A stretch of 6,325 nt of DNA from Burkholderiales bacterium (lineage in GTDB: Bacteria; Pseudomonadota; Gammaproteobacteria; Burkholderiales; Usitatibacteraceae). The DNA lies in contig JACMOJ010000251.1 of assembly GCA_014378085.1 (NCBI GenBank), positions 1 to 6,325 on the forward strand. The letters are read 5' to 3'. The notes beneath the pieces were generated by a model. It had not been told where the DNA came from. It saw only the letters and a program-made list of their open reading frames with translations, and did not search any database. Position 1 is the first letter of the stretch. Each line of letters begins with the position of its first letter. Below, piece by piece: positions 1-5,992 of this stretch. Both the position numbers and the translations under genes were made by a program.

Positions 1-16
1 ATTAGAAGAATCTAAT
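1..16. promoter_or_regulatory. Inverted repeat, possible operator/-10 region of the sox operon
   Basis: ATTAGA and TCTAAT form a perfect 6-bp inverted repeat around the 4-nt spacer AGAA. It lies 46 nt upstream of the soxC start. The right half runs into TAATAT (13-18), which could serve as a -10 hexamer, so a bound protein would block transcription. Sox operons are often controlled by ArsR-family repressors (SoxR, SqrR, BigR types) that bind AT-rich dyads, but I cannot match this to a known operator. The -35 region would fall outside the window. A 6-bp dyad can arise by chance, so this is a suggestion only. Confidence 0.35.
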
Positions 17-62
17 ATTTACCACGCGCCGAAGATGGTGCGGGCCCATCGAGATCAGCAAC

Positions 63-1445
63 ATGTCAGAGCAGCGAAACAGCGGCCCTCCCGCACAGCA
101 GCGAAGCAGCGGACGTATCAACAAGGCCCCGGAGAATTTTCTCTCGCCAGAGATGATCGTCGAAGTGCAACGCGGTCGACGCGATTTTCTACGCGGCGCA
201 TTTGCATCTGCCATCACCGGTGCGGGTGCTGTCGTTGCGTCAGGGGCGGCGAGCAGCGCTGTGGCTCAATCCGCGTCGCTTGGCGACCCGAACATTCTTG
301 AGCTGCCAGAACATACCAAGGGTCTTGGGCAACCCGTTGCGGCAACGCCCTACGGCATGCCGTCGAAATTTGAAAATAATCTTCAGCGGCGCGAGAGTCC
401 GGGTTTAACGCGGGTGTCGGCGTCGTCAGTTTCGTTTTGCCCGCTGCAAGGGCTGTTTGGCATCATCACCCCGAGTGGGCTGCATTTTGAGCGGCATCAT
501 CAAGGCTGGTGGGACATCGACCCTACCAAACATCGCTTCATGATTAACGGCCTGGTAAAAAATGCCAAGGTTTATACGATGGATGACTTGATGCGGCTGC
601 CCTCGGTGTCGCGTATGCATTTCATCGAGTGCGGCGCCAATACCGGCATGGAATGGGGCAACGTCGCCGTGCCGACCGTACAGTACACACACGGCATGTT
701 GAGCTGCTGTGAATTCACCGGTGTGCCGCTGTCGGTTTTGCTTGAGGATTGCGGCTACGACAAGCTGAAAGGCAAGTACATCCTCGCCGAAGGGGCGGAC
801 GGTTCAAGCATGACGCGCAGCATCTCAATTGAACGTGCACTCGATGATTGTTTTGTGGCGTACGCCATGAACGGCGAGATGCTCCGCCCGGAGAATGGAT
901 ATCCGTTGCGGCTGGTAGCGCCTGGCGTTCAAGGCGTCAGCTGGGTGAAATGGTTGCGTCGCTTGGAGGTTGGCGACAAGCCATATGCCACTAAAGACGA
1001 GACCATCCACTATGTCGACTTGATGCCCGATGGCACACATCGTCAGTACACTAATATTCAAGAGTGCAAGAGTGTGATCACCACACCATCCGGCGGCCAG
1101 ACGCTGATGGACAAGGGTTTTTACAACGTGAGCGGACTGGCGTGGTCGGGCCGCGGCAAGGTCAAACGGGTAGACGTTTCGTTTGATGGCGGCCGTAATT
1201 GGAAGACGGCGAAGCTAGAAACACCGGTTCTTTCGAAGTGCCTGACGAGGTTCAGCATTGGGTTTAACTGGGACGGTAGCCCGGCCATTCTGCAGAGCCG
1301 TGCAATCGACGATACCGGCTACGTGCAACCGCAAATGCGCCAGCTTCGTGCGGTTCGCGGTACCCGCTCCATTTATCACAACAACGCCATTCAAAGCTGG
1401 AAGTTGGACACCAATGGCGAAGTCTCTAATGTGCATGTGGACTAA
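63..1445 (+). CDS. soxC: SoxC, molybdopterin subunit of sulfane dehydrogenase SoxCD
   Basis: SoxC is the molybdenum-cofactor subunit of periplasmic SoxCD, which oxidises the sulfane sulfur left on SoxY and passes electrons to the haems of SoxD. The 460-residue protein has a twin-arginine signal (RRDFLR, residues 39-44), a hydrophobic Ala/Gly stretch and a likely cut after Ala68 (AVA-Q). The leader before the arginine pair is long, as is usual for SoxC. The sulfite-oxidase-type molybdopterin domain covers roughly residues 140-320. Cys190 in HFIECGANTGMEW is the expected Mo ligand. The Mo-co dimerisation domain follows, roughly 330-450. ATG 63 is the first possible start after an in-frame stop at position 3; its ribosome site is weak (GAG at 51-53). 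Met31 is an alternative start that would leave a shorter Tat leader. soxD follows after 7 nt. Family assignment is strong; the activity is known for the family, not shown here. Confidence 0.96.
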   Translation: MSEQRNSGPPAQQRSSGRINKAPENFLSPEMIVEVQRGRRDFLRGAFASAITGAGAVVASGAASSAVAQSASLGDPNILELPEHTKGLGQPVAATPYGMPSKFENNLQRRESPGLTRVSASSVSFCPLQGLFGIITPSGLHFERHHQGWWDIDPTKHRFMINGLVKNAKVYTMDDLMRLPSVSRMHFIECGANTGMEWGNVAVPTVQYTHGMLSCCEFTGVPLSVLLEDCGYDKLKGKYILAEGADGSSMTRSISIERALDDCFVAYAMNGEMLRPENGYPLRLVAPGVQGVSWVKWLRRLEVGDKPYATKDETIHYVDLMPDGTHRQYTNIQECKSVITTPSGGQTLMDKGFYNVSGLAWSGRGKVKRVDVSFDGGRNWKTAKLETPVLSKCLTRFSIGFNWDGSPAILQSRAIDDTGYVQPQMRQLRAVRGTRSIYHNNAIQSWKLDTNGEVSNVHVD

Positions 1446-1452
1446 GCCGACG

Positions 1453-2583
1453 ATGAAAAAATTGTCTACTTCGCTCGTGCTCGCCGCGACGCTCTTCGCC
1501 AGCACGGTCGCGCTTGCGCAACAGAAGTATCCCGGCGTTGGGCGTGCGGCAACACCCGCGGAAATCAAGGCGTGGGATATCGACGTTCGGCCGGACTTCA
1601 AGGGGCTCCCCGCGGGTTCTGGCTCAGTCCAAACAGGACAACAGATTTGGCAAGCGAAATGTGAGTCTTGCCACGGCACGTTTGGTGAATCCAACGAGGT
1701 GTTTACGCCAATTGCCGGCGGAACGAATAAGAAGGATATGGAAACTGGTCGTGTCGCGAGTCTGAAGCGGCCCGATTTCCCGCAGCGCAGCACCTTGATG
1801 AAACTGTCCGAAATGTCATCGCTGTGGGACTACATCAATCGGGCGATGCCGTGGAACGCGCCGAAATCGTTGAGTGCGGATGAGGTTTATGCGGTGACGG
1901 CATTCGTTCTCAGTTTAGGGGATATCGTTCCTTCCGACTTTGTGCTGTCCGACAAAAATATTGCCGAGGTTCAAGCGCGATTGCCGAATCGCAATGGCTT
2001 AGTCAAATTCATGCCGATGTGGGATGTGCGCGGTAAAGGTGACGTGACAAACGTGGCGTGTATGACGAATTGCGCGAAAGAAGTGTCACTTTCTTCGACA
2101 CTACCCGATCATGCGCGCAACGCTCACGGCAATATCGCCGAACAAAATCGCCTCGTTGGTGCGGTGCGTGGTACCGACACCACCAAACCGCCGCCGCCGA
2201 CGATGGCAACAACGGCAACAACAGCAACAACGGCAACAGCGGTAACGACGGCAACAGCGCAAGACGTTTCGCTATCTTCACTTGCACCTGCACCTGCAGC
2301 GGCATCGGCAGCGACTCCTGCGGGGGTGGCGTCGGCGCAGGAGTTGGCGCGCAAAAGTACCTGTGTCGCGTGTCATGTGAGCAACCGAAAGCTGGTTGGG
2401 CCGAGTTATGCCGACATCGCCAAGAAGTACGCCGGCGACGCGTCAGCGGTTTCCAAATTGATGGATAAAGTTAAAAAGGGCGGGGCGGGGGTTTGGGGCG
2501 TGATCCCGATGCCGCCCCACGCCGAGATGTCTGATGCAAATATCAAAACGCTGGTGGAATGGGCGTTACAAGGCGGCAAGTGA
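1453..2583 (+). CDS. soxD: SoxD, dihaem cytochrome c subunit of SoxCD
   Basis: SoxD is the cytochrome c partner of SoxC and accepts electrons from sulfane-sulfur oxidation in the periplasm. The 376-residue product begins with a Sec signal peptide (MKKLSTSLVLAATLFASTVALA, cut after Ala22). The first cytochrome domain has CESCH at residues 70-74 and a likely Met132 ligand in AMPWNAP. The second has CVACH at 304-308 and Met353 in IPMPPH. A CMTNC pair lies between the domains. The linker at about 247-290 is Thr/Ala/Pro-rich and holds a 9-bp tandem repeat. The gene starts 7 nt after the soxC stop, so translation is probably coupled. ATG 1453 gives the cleanest signal peptide but has no good ribosome site. 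ATG 1429 has GGCGAAG six nt upstream and would add eight residues. The open frame extends further into soxC, but that part is only a shadow. Confidence 0.95.
   Translation: MKKLSTSLVLAATLFASTVALAQQKYPGVGRAATPAEIKAWDIDVRPDFKGLPAGSGSVQTGQQIWQAKCESCHGTFGESNEVFTPIAGGTNKKDMETGRVASLKRPDFPQRSTLMKLSEMSSLWDYINRAMPWNAPKSLSADEVYAVTAFVLSLGDIVPSDFVLSDKNIAEVQARLPNRNGLVKFMPMWDVRGKGDVTNVACMTNCAKEVSLSSTLPDHARNAHGNIAEQNRLVGAVRGTDTTKPPPPTMATTATTATTATAVTTATAQDVSLSSLAPAPAAASAATPAGVASAQELARKSTCVACHVSNRKLVGPSYADIAKKYAGDASAVSKLMDKVKKGGAGVWGVIPMPPHAEMSDANIKTLVEWALQGGK
2206..2259 (+). repeat. Six in-frame 9-bp tandem units in the soxD linker
   Basis: Six consecutive 9-bp units of the form GCAACAACG run through the interdomain linker of soxD: GCAACAACG, GCAACAACA, GCAACAACG, GCAACAGCG, GTAACGACG, GCAACAGCG. 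They are in frame and encode ATT, ATT, ATT, ATA, VTT, ATA (residues 252-269). Adding or losing a unit would change the spacer between the two haem domains by three residues without breaking the frame. The units are imperfect, which suggests an older, drifting array. The antisense strand stays open here only because of this composition. Confidence 0.85.
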
Positions 2584-2720
2584 GGTGGCAAATAAGCGTT
2601 ATGCGTTTTTGGTATTGATTTGAAGCAAATATTCTTGGGGCAGCCAGCAGGTGAAGTCTTGTATATTTCGTAGCCTGCCTCAAGTAATGCTAAATTTTTT
2701 CAGAATGCAAAGGATTAGAC

Positions 2721-3188
2721 ATGAATAGACGTCAAGTATTAAAAGTCAGCGGCGGAACCACCGTCATGGCATTGATGATTAGCGCTGGCCTGCTGAAGGC
2801 GGGCGATGTCGCGGCGCAAGAGTGGAACAAAAATGCGTTCGAGACAAAAAATCTCAACGACACGGTGAAGGCGCTTGGTGGCACTGCGGCGACTGAATCA
2901 AAGGACATCATCTTTGTGAACGCGCCAGACATCGCCGAAAACGGTGCGGTGGTACCAGTGGGCGTGCAGAGCAAGATTCCGAAAACCGAAATGATCGCAA
3001 TTTTGGTTGAGAAGAATCCCAATTCGCTGTCCGCCTCCTTCATGATTCCGGACGGCACCGAGGCAACCGTGTCCACCCGCGTCAAGATGGGGCAAACATC
3101 GAATGTTCACGCGGTGGTGAAGGCGGATGGGAAGTTCTATTTTGCGAGTAAGGAAATTAAAGTCACGCTAGGCGGTTGTGGCGGCTAG
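2721..3188 (+). CDS. soxY: SoxY, sulfur-substrate carrier with C-terminal cysteine arm
   Basis: SoxY carries the pathway intermediates covalently on a cysteine near its C terminus and works as a heterodimer with SoxZ. The 155-residue protein ends in GGCGG, the hallmark swinging arm, with carrier Cys153 (codon 3177-3179), its only cysteine. The N terminus carries a twin-arginine motif (NRRQVLK, residues 2-8), a hydrophobic segment and a likely cut after Ala32 (VAA-QEW). The mature part reads as the SoxY beta-sandwich. AAAGGA at 2709-2714, six nt before ATG 2721, supports the start. The gene sits 137 nt after soxD and, unusually, 198 nt before its partner soxZ. SoxZ has no signal of its own, so it probably travels through Tat with folded SoxY. 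Confidence 0.97.
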   Translation: MNRRQVLKVSGGTTVMALMISAGLLKAGDVAAQEWNKNAFETKNLNDTVKALGGTAATESKDIIFVNAPDIAENGAVVPVGVQSKIPKTEMIAILVEKNPNSLSASFMIPDGTEATVSTRVKMGQTSNVHAVVKADGKFYFASKEIKVTLGGCGG

Positions 3189-3306
3189 AAGCGGCGTCTT
3201 TCTGCGCTATGCGGCGTTGCTTCTTCGTTTTGCTCGCTCATGTATAAAACACATGTCGCTTTCAAAGCCCCCGTCGCGTCTTGCCTAGTACAGAAATACT
3301 TGCTTC
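3188..3306. repeat. Long imperfect palindrome between soxY and soxZ (REP/MITE-like)
   Basis: The two halves of this stretch are imperfect reverse complements. GAAGC at 3188-3192 pairs with GCTTC at 3302-3306. TTTCTG at 3199-3204 pairs with CAGAAA at 3291-3296. Most of 3206-3212 pairs with 3283-3289. At the centre CATGT (3239-3243) pairs with ACATG (3251-3255) around a 7-nt A-rich loop. The middle of the arms is weaker. The element begins at the last base of the soxY stop codon and has no coding potential that I can see. It resembles the dispersed palindromic repeats found in many betaproteobacterial genomes. In RNA it would fold into a long hairpin that could attenuate or stabilise the message. 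Membership of a repeat family is inferred, since I see only one copy. Confidence 0.55.
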
Positions 3307-3386
3307 AAGTGGTGGCTCCGAGCGCTATTGCCGACCAACCAGCGCCAATATTCATTAAACAAGCAAGCAGAAGTTAGGAGAAATTC

Positions 3387-3698
3387 ATGGCAGATCCGAT
3401 GAGAATTCGCGCCCAGATGGCGGGCAATATGGTGGATGTACGTGTACTGATGGCGCACGAAATGGAAACAGGTCAGCGTCGCGACGCGGCAGGCAAAACG
3501 GTTCCAGCGTGGTTCATCCAAAGTGTGACGGCGACGTGCAACGGCAAGACGGTGTTGTCCGCCCAATGGGGGCCGGCCGTATCGAAGAACCCGTTTTTGT
3601 CGTTTCGCTTTAGCGGCGCAAAAGCCGGTGACAAGGTGATCGTCACTTGGATGGATAACAAAGGTGAGAAACGTACCGACGAAGCGGTGATCTCATGA
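3387..3698 (+). CDS. soxZ: SoxZ, partner subunit of the SoxYZ carrier
   Basis: SoxZ is the small beta-sandwich partner of SoxY, and the dimer is the platform on which thiosulfate sulfur is processed. The product has 103 residues, the usual size, starting MADPMRIRAQ and containing the family-like stretch VPAWFIQSVTATCNGKTV, followed by a C-terminal part ending in VTWMDNKGEKRTDEA. There is no signal peptide, as expected for a protein exported with SoxY. It has one cysteine (Cys51). AGGAG at 3376-3380, six nt before ATG 3387, supports the start. The separation from soxY gives it its own strong ribosome site instead of tight coupling. Its stop codon overlaps the start of the DsrE-like gene in ATGA (3695-3698). 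Confidence 0.96.
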   Translation: MADPMRIRAQMAGNMVDVRVLMAHEMETGQRRDAAGKTVPAWFIQSVTATCNGKTVLSAQWGPAVSKNPFLSFRFSGAKAGDKVIVTWMDNKGEKRTDEAVIS

Positions 3699-4165
3699 TT
3701 CGCGCTAATCGTCTCGCTGCGGCTGGCCTTGCCGCTGCAATCGCCGTTGCATCCGGCTGCGCCGTTGTTGTCGGTGATGACGTGAACAAGCAGGCGAAGG
3801 TCGCCGCCGCGCCGGTAAAGGTGATCTATCACGTCAGCGAAGGGATCGACCAAGCAACAGCGGCTCTGCGCAACGTGCGCAATCATTTGTCGGCGGACCC
3901 TACCACCAAGATTACGGTGGTCACACACGCCAACGGCATTGACTTCTTGCTTGATGGCGCGAAGGACAAAGGCGGCAATGAGTTCCAAGCCAACGTACAA
4001 GAATTGGTCAAACGCGGCGTCGACTTCCGCGTTTGTAAGATCACTCTTGAGAGACGCGGCATTGATCCAAAGCGAGTCATCGAAGAAGCCGTCCTCGTGC
4101 CAAGTGGTGTTGCCGAAGTGGCGCGCTTGCAGGCGCGGGAAGGGTATGTTTATTTAAAACCTTGA
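3695..4165 (+). CDS. DsrE-family protein, probable exported sulfur-trafficking protein or lipoprotein
   Basis: The 156-residue product looks like a DsrE/DsrF-like (YchN-type) protein: VKVIYHVSEG opens the fold near residue 41, KITVVTHANGIDFLL follows at 72-86, and GVDFRVCKITLERRGI at 108-123 contains Cys114, at the place of the conserved sulfur-binding cysteine of the family. Members bind persulfide sulfur or act as sulfur relays. The N terminus has a hydrophobic segment ending VASGC, so it may be a lipoprotein anchored through Cys22; the residue at -3 is Ala, so the lipobox is not ideal and ordinary Sec cleavage is possible. Only two cysteines are present. The gene overlaps soxZ by 4 nt and lies before soxA, which ties it to the Sox pathway. 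A role in moving sulfur to or from SoxYZ is inference; the exact substrate is unknown. Confidence 0.85.
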   Translation: MIRANRLAAAGLAAAIAVASGCAVVVGDDVNKQAKVAAAPVKVIYHVSEGIDQATAALRNVRNHLSADPTTKITVVTHANGIDFLLDGAKDKGGNEFQANVQELVKRGVDFRVCKITLERRGIDPKRVIEEAVLVPSGVAEVARLQAREGYVYLKP

Positions 4166-4272
4166 AGTTGATCGATAAGCTGGTGATACCGACCAAGTAA
4201 TGCAGTAACGAATTGATTTCAAGCGCCGCAGAGCGCAGCTGGCACCGCCATTCATAAAATCCGGAGGAAAAC

Positions 4273-5181
4273 ATGCATCAAATCATCAGACCCGCATTAG
4301 CGAAGTGGTTGATAGCCGCCGCTTCCCTGGGGCTTTTTGTAGCAGGCACCGCAGGCGCACAAACAGCTGCGCCATCTTCTACGTCCAAGGCGGCCGCCAA
4401 GCCTGCCGCTACGGCAAAGGCTGCAGCACCAGCAAAAAGCACCGACCCGACGGTTCGTGAAATTGAGAAATACCGCGAGGCACTCGCTGACGGTAACCCA
4501 GCGGATTTGTGGGAAGCGCGCGGTGAAGATCTTTGGAAGCAGAAGCGCGGCCCAAAACAAGCGTCGCTGGAGAAATGTGACCTCGGCCTCGGCGAGGGCG
4601 TTGTGAAGGGCACCTACGCCAAGCTGCCACGTTACTTTGAAGACACCGATCGTGTGCAAGACCTCGAGTCGCGATTGGTCACTTGTATGGTGATGTTGCA
4701 GGGCTTTAGCTACGATCAAGCCAAACGCGCGCCGTTTGGTTCACCAGAGAATAAGTCCAACATGGAAGCGCTTGTCGCTTACGTCACCGCCAATTCACGC
4801 GGCCAAACGATGAATGTTTCGTCGAGTCACCCAAAGGAAAAAGAAGCCTACGACATCGGCAAGAAAATGTTTTTTCATCGCGGTGGCCCGCACGATTTTT
4901 CATGCGCAACCTGCCACGCCCAAGACAATATCCGTATTCGTTTGCAAGACTTACCAAACCTGACCAAACAAGAGCCTGCACAGCGCGCCTACACCAGTTG
5001 GCCGGCGTATCGCGTCAGCCAAGGGGAGTTGCGTTCGTTCCAGTGGCGTTTGTTTGATTGTTTCCGTCAACAGCGCTTTCCTGAACTCGAATTCACTTCC
5101 GAAGGATCGGTGGCGCTGACTACGTTCTTGGCTCGAAATGCCAACGGTGGCGTCTTCAGCGCGCCTTCGATTAAGCGTTAA
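4273..5181 (+). CDS. soxA: SoxA, monohaem cytochrome c of the SoxXA complex
   Basis: SoxA with SoxX joins thiosulfate oxidatively to the SoxY cysteine in the periplasm. The 302-residue protein has a Sec signal peptide cut after about Ala29 (AGA-Q), then an Ala/Lys/Pro-rich spacer (about 31-56). It has one haem motif, CATCH at residues 211-215. The catalytic-region sequence WRLFDCFRQQR holds Cys263, the expected haem ligand modified to persulfide in the family, with Arg259 four residues before it, as in other SoxA proteins. The N-terminal haem of dihaem SoxA is absent: only Cys102 and Cys138 remain, likely a disulfide, as in the monohaem Starkeya-type enzyme. GGAGG at 4263-4267, five nt before ATG 4273, supports the start. 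soxX begins 10 nt after the stop, and the pair is surely co-translated from one message. Confidence 0.96.
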   Translation: MHQIIRPALAKWLIAAASLGLFVAGTAGAQTAAPSSTSKAAAKPAATAKAAAPAKSTDPTVREIEKYREALADGNPADLWEARGEDLWKQKRGPKQASLEKCDLGLGEGVVKGTYAKLPRYFEDTDRVQDLESRLVTCMVMLQGFSYDQAKRAPFGSPENKSNMEALVAYVTANSRGQTMNVSSSHPKEKEAYDIGKKMFFHRGGPHDFSCATCHAQDNIRIRLQDLPNLTKQEPAQRAYTSWPAYRVSQGELRSFQWRLFDCFRQQRFPELEFTSEGSVALTTFLARNANGGVFSAPSIKR

Positions 5182-5184
5182 GGA
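5180..5184 (+). promoter_or_regulatory. Ribosome binding site that decides the soxX start
   Basis: AAGGA overlaps the end of the soxA stop codon. Two in-frame ATGs follow, at 5186 and 5192. The first is one nt from the site, too close to be used. The second is seven nt away, a normal spacing, so 5192 is preferred. The overlap also suggests re-initiation by ribosomes that finish soxA. Confidence 0.65.
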
Positions 5185-5191
5185 AATGAAG

Positions 5192-5809
5192 ATGAAAAAG
5201 ACAACTTATTTGATGGTGTCACTTGTACTTACTGGCGCGACCGCCGCCCACGCGCAAACCAAGGCGCCGGTTGCAGATCGTGCAACCGAAGTCATGAAAG
5301 CGTCGTTCAAGGAGCGCGGCCAAGCCAAACTTGACCGGCTTAATCAGGACAAAGCGATGGAGCTGTGTACCAAATACACCATCACGCCGATCCCAAGAAA
5401 GCTCGCGCTGGAGATCGAAGCCGAAAACGTAAAAACAATACCGTTCCCCGCCGATGGCAAGTATTTGGGCGATTGGAAGGCGGGCGAACGCATTGCACAA
5501 TCCGGCGTAGGCATGCAATTCACCGATAACCCGGCGAACCCAAGCGGCGCAAACTGTTATGCCTGCCATAAGCTCGCGCCGCAAGAATTGTCGTACGGCA
5601 CCATCGGGTCGAGCTTGTATCAATTCGGCAAGATTCGCGGGTACTCTCCTGAGATCGCCAAGTATGCGTTCGGGAAAATCTATAACTCCCAAGCCTATGC
5701 TGCTTGCTCGAACATGCCGCGTTTCGGGCACAACAAAATTCTGACTGAAACACAAATCAAGGATTTGGTTGCGTTGTTGATGGACCCTGAATCTCCCGTC
5801 AACAAGTGA
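5192..5809 (+). CDS. soxX: SoxX, monohaem cytochrome c of the SoxXA complex (long form)
   Basis: SoxX is the small cytochrome subunit that takes electrons from SoxA when thiosulfate is bound to SoxY. The 205-residue product has a Sec signal peptide (cut after Ala21, AHA-Q), an N-terminal helical extension of roughly 80 residues, and a class I cytochrome domain with CYACH at residues 122-126 and the Met ligand Met175 in CSNMPRFGHN. It is longer than the roughly 150-residue Paracoccus-type SoxX and fits the long type found with monohaem SoxA. Two cysteines outside the haem motif, Cys59 in the extension and Cys172 beside the Met ligand, could form a disulfide. The open frame reaches back to an ATG at 5138 inside soxA, but the signal peptide and ribosome site favour 5192. 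Confidence 0.95.
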   Translation: MKKTTYLMVSLVLTGATAAHAQTKAPVADRATEVMKASFKERGQAKLDRLNQDKAMELCTKYTITPIPRKLALEIEAENVKTIPFPADGKYLGDWKAGERIAQSGVGMQFTDNPANPSGANCYACHKLAPQELSYGTIGSSLYQFGKIRGYSPEIAKYAFGKIYNSQAYAACSNMPRFGHNKILTETQIKDLVALLMDPESPVNK

Positions 5810-5821
5810 CAGATTTCCTTT

Positions 5822-5845
5822 AAAAATTGCGGTGAAATTTTTTTT
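5822..5845 (+). terminator. Weak terminator-like hairpin after soxX
   Basis: AAAAATT (5822-5828) can pair with AATTTTT (5836-5842) around GCGGTGA, and T residues continue to 5845. The position, 12 nt after the soxX stop, is right for a terminator. The stem has only A-T pairs and would be unstable, so termination here may be partial or absent. Confidence 0.25.
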
Positions 5846-5877
5846 AGAAAATCGTCATTCCTGCGGAGGCAGTAGCT

Positions 5878-5962
5878 CGTAGGGTGGGCAAAGCGCAGCG
5901 TGCTCACCATCGGTAGGTTCTCGTGGGCACGCTGCTGAGTTTGGAGGAGGGCCCAACCCACG
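5878..5962. repeat. Imperfect palindrome, dispersed-repeat type, upstream of the HbpS-like gene
   Basis: CGTAGGGTGGGC (5878-5889) pairs with GCCCAACCCACG (5951-5962) at 10 of 12 positions. Inside it, CAGCGTGCTCAC (5896-5907) pairs with GTGGGCACGCTG (5923-5934) at 11 of 12 positions, the odd one being a G-U pair in RNA. The motif GTAGGGTGGGCAAAGCGCAG is, from memory, typical of a palindromic repeat scattered through many proteobacterial genomes. The right arm is longer and degenerate (5935-5950 bulges out), so this copy looks decayed. It would form a strong hairpin in RNA before the next gene and may help separate it from the sox message. Confidence 0.6.
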
Positions 5963-5992
5963 AACCGCAACACTATTGCCGAAGGAGGCAAC

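Noticed and set aside
1258..1452. Upstream extension of the soxD frame
   Set aside because: It overlaps soxC by almost 190 nt and would bury the clear signal peptide that begins at 1453.
1215..1793. 192-codon open frame on the - strand
   Set aside because: It lies opposite the soxC end and soxD start, has no recognisable domain or ribosome site, and the sense genes are certain.
2009..2354. Leu/Pro- and Ala/Val-rich open frames antisense to the soxD linker
   Set aside because: They arise from the low-complexity tandem repeat and GC-rich codons of soxD.
2609..2635. Sigma-70-like pair TTGGTA / TATTCT upstream of soxY
   Set aside because: The spacer is only 15 nt and both hexamers are poor matches.
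4240..4256. Sigma-54-like promoter (TGGCAC followed by TTCAT) before soxA
   Set aside because: The -12 element lacks the required GC dinucleotide, and the site is only about 20 nt from the start codon.
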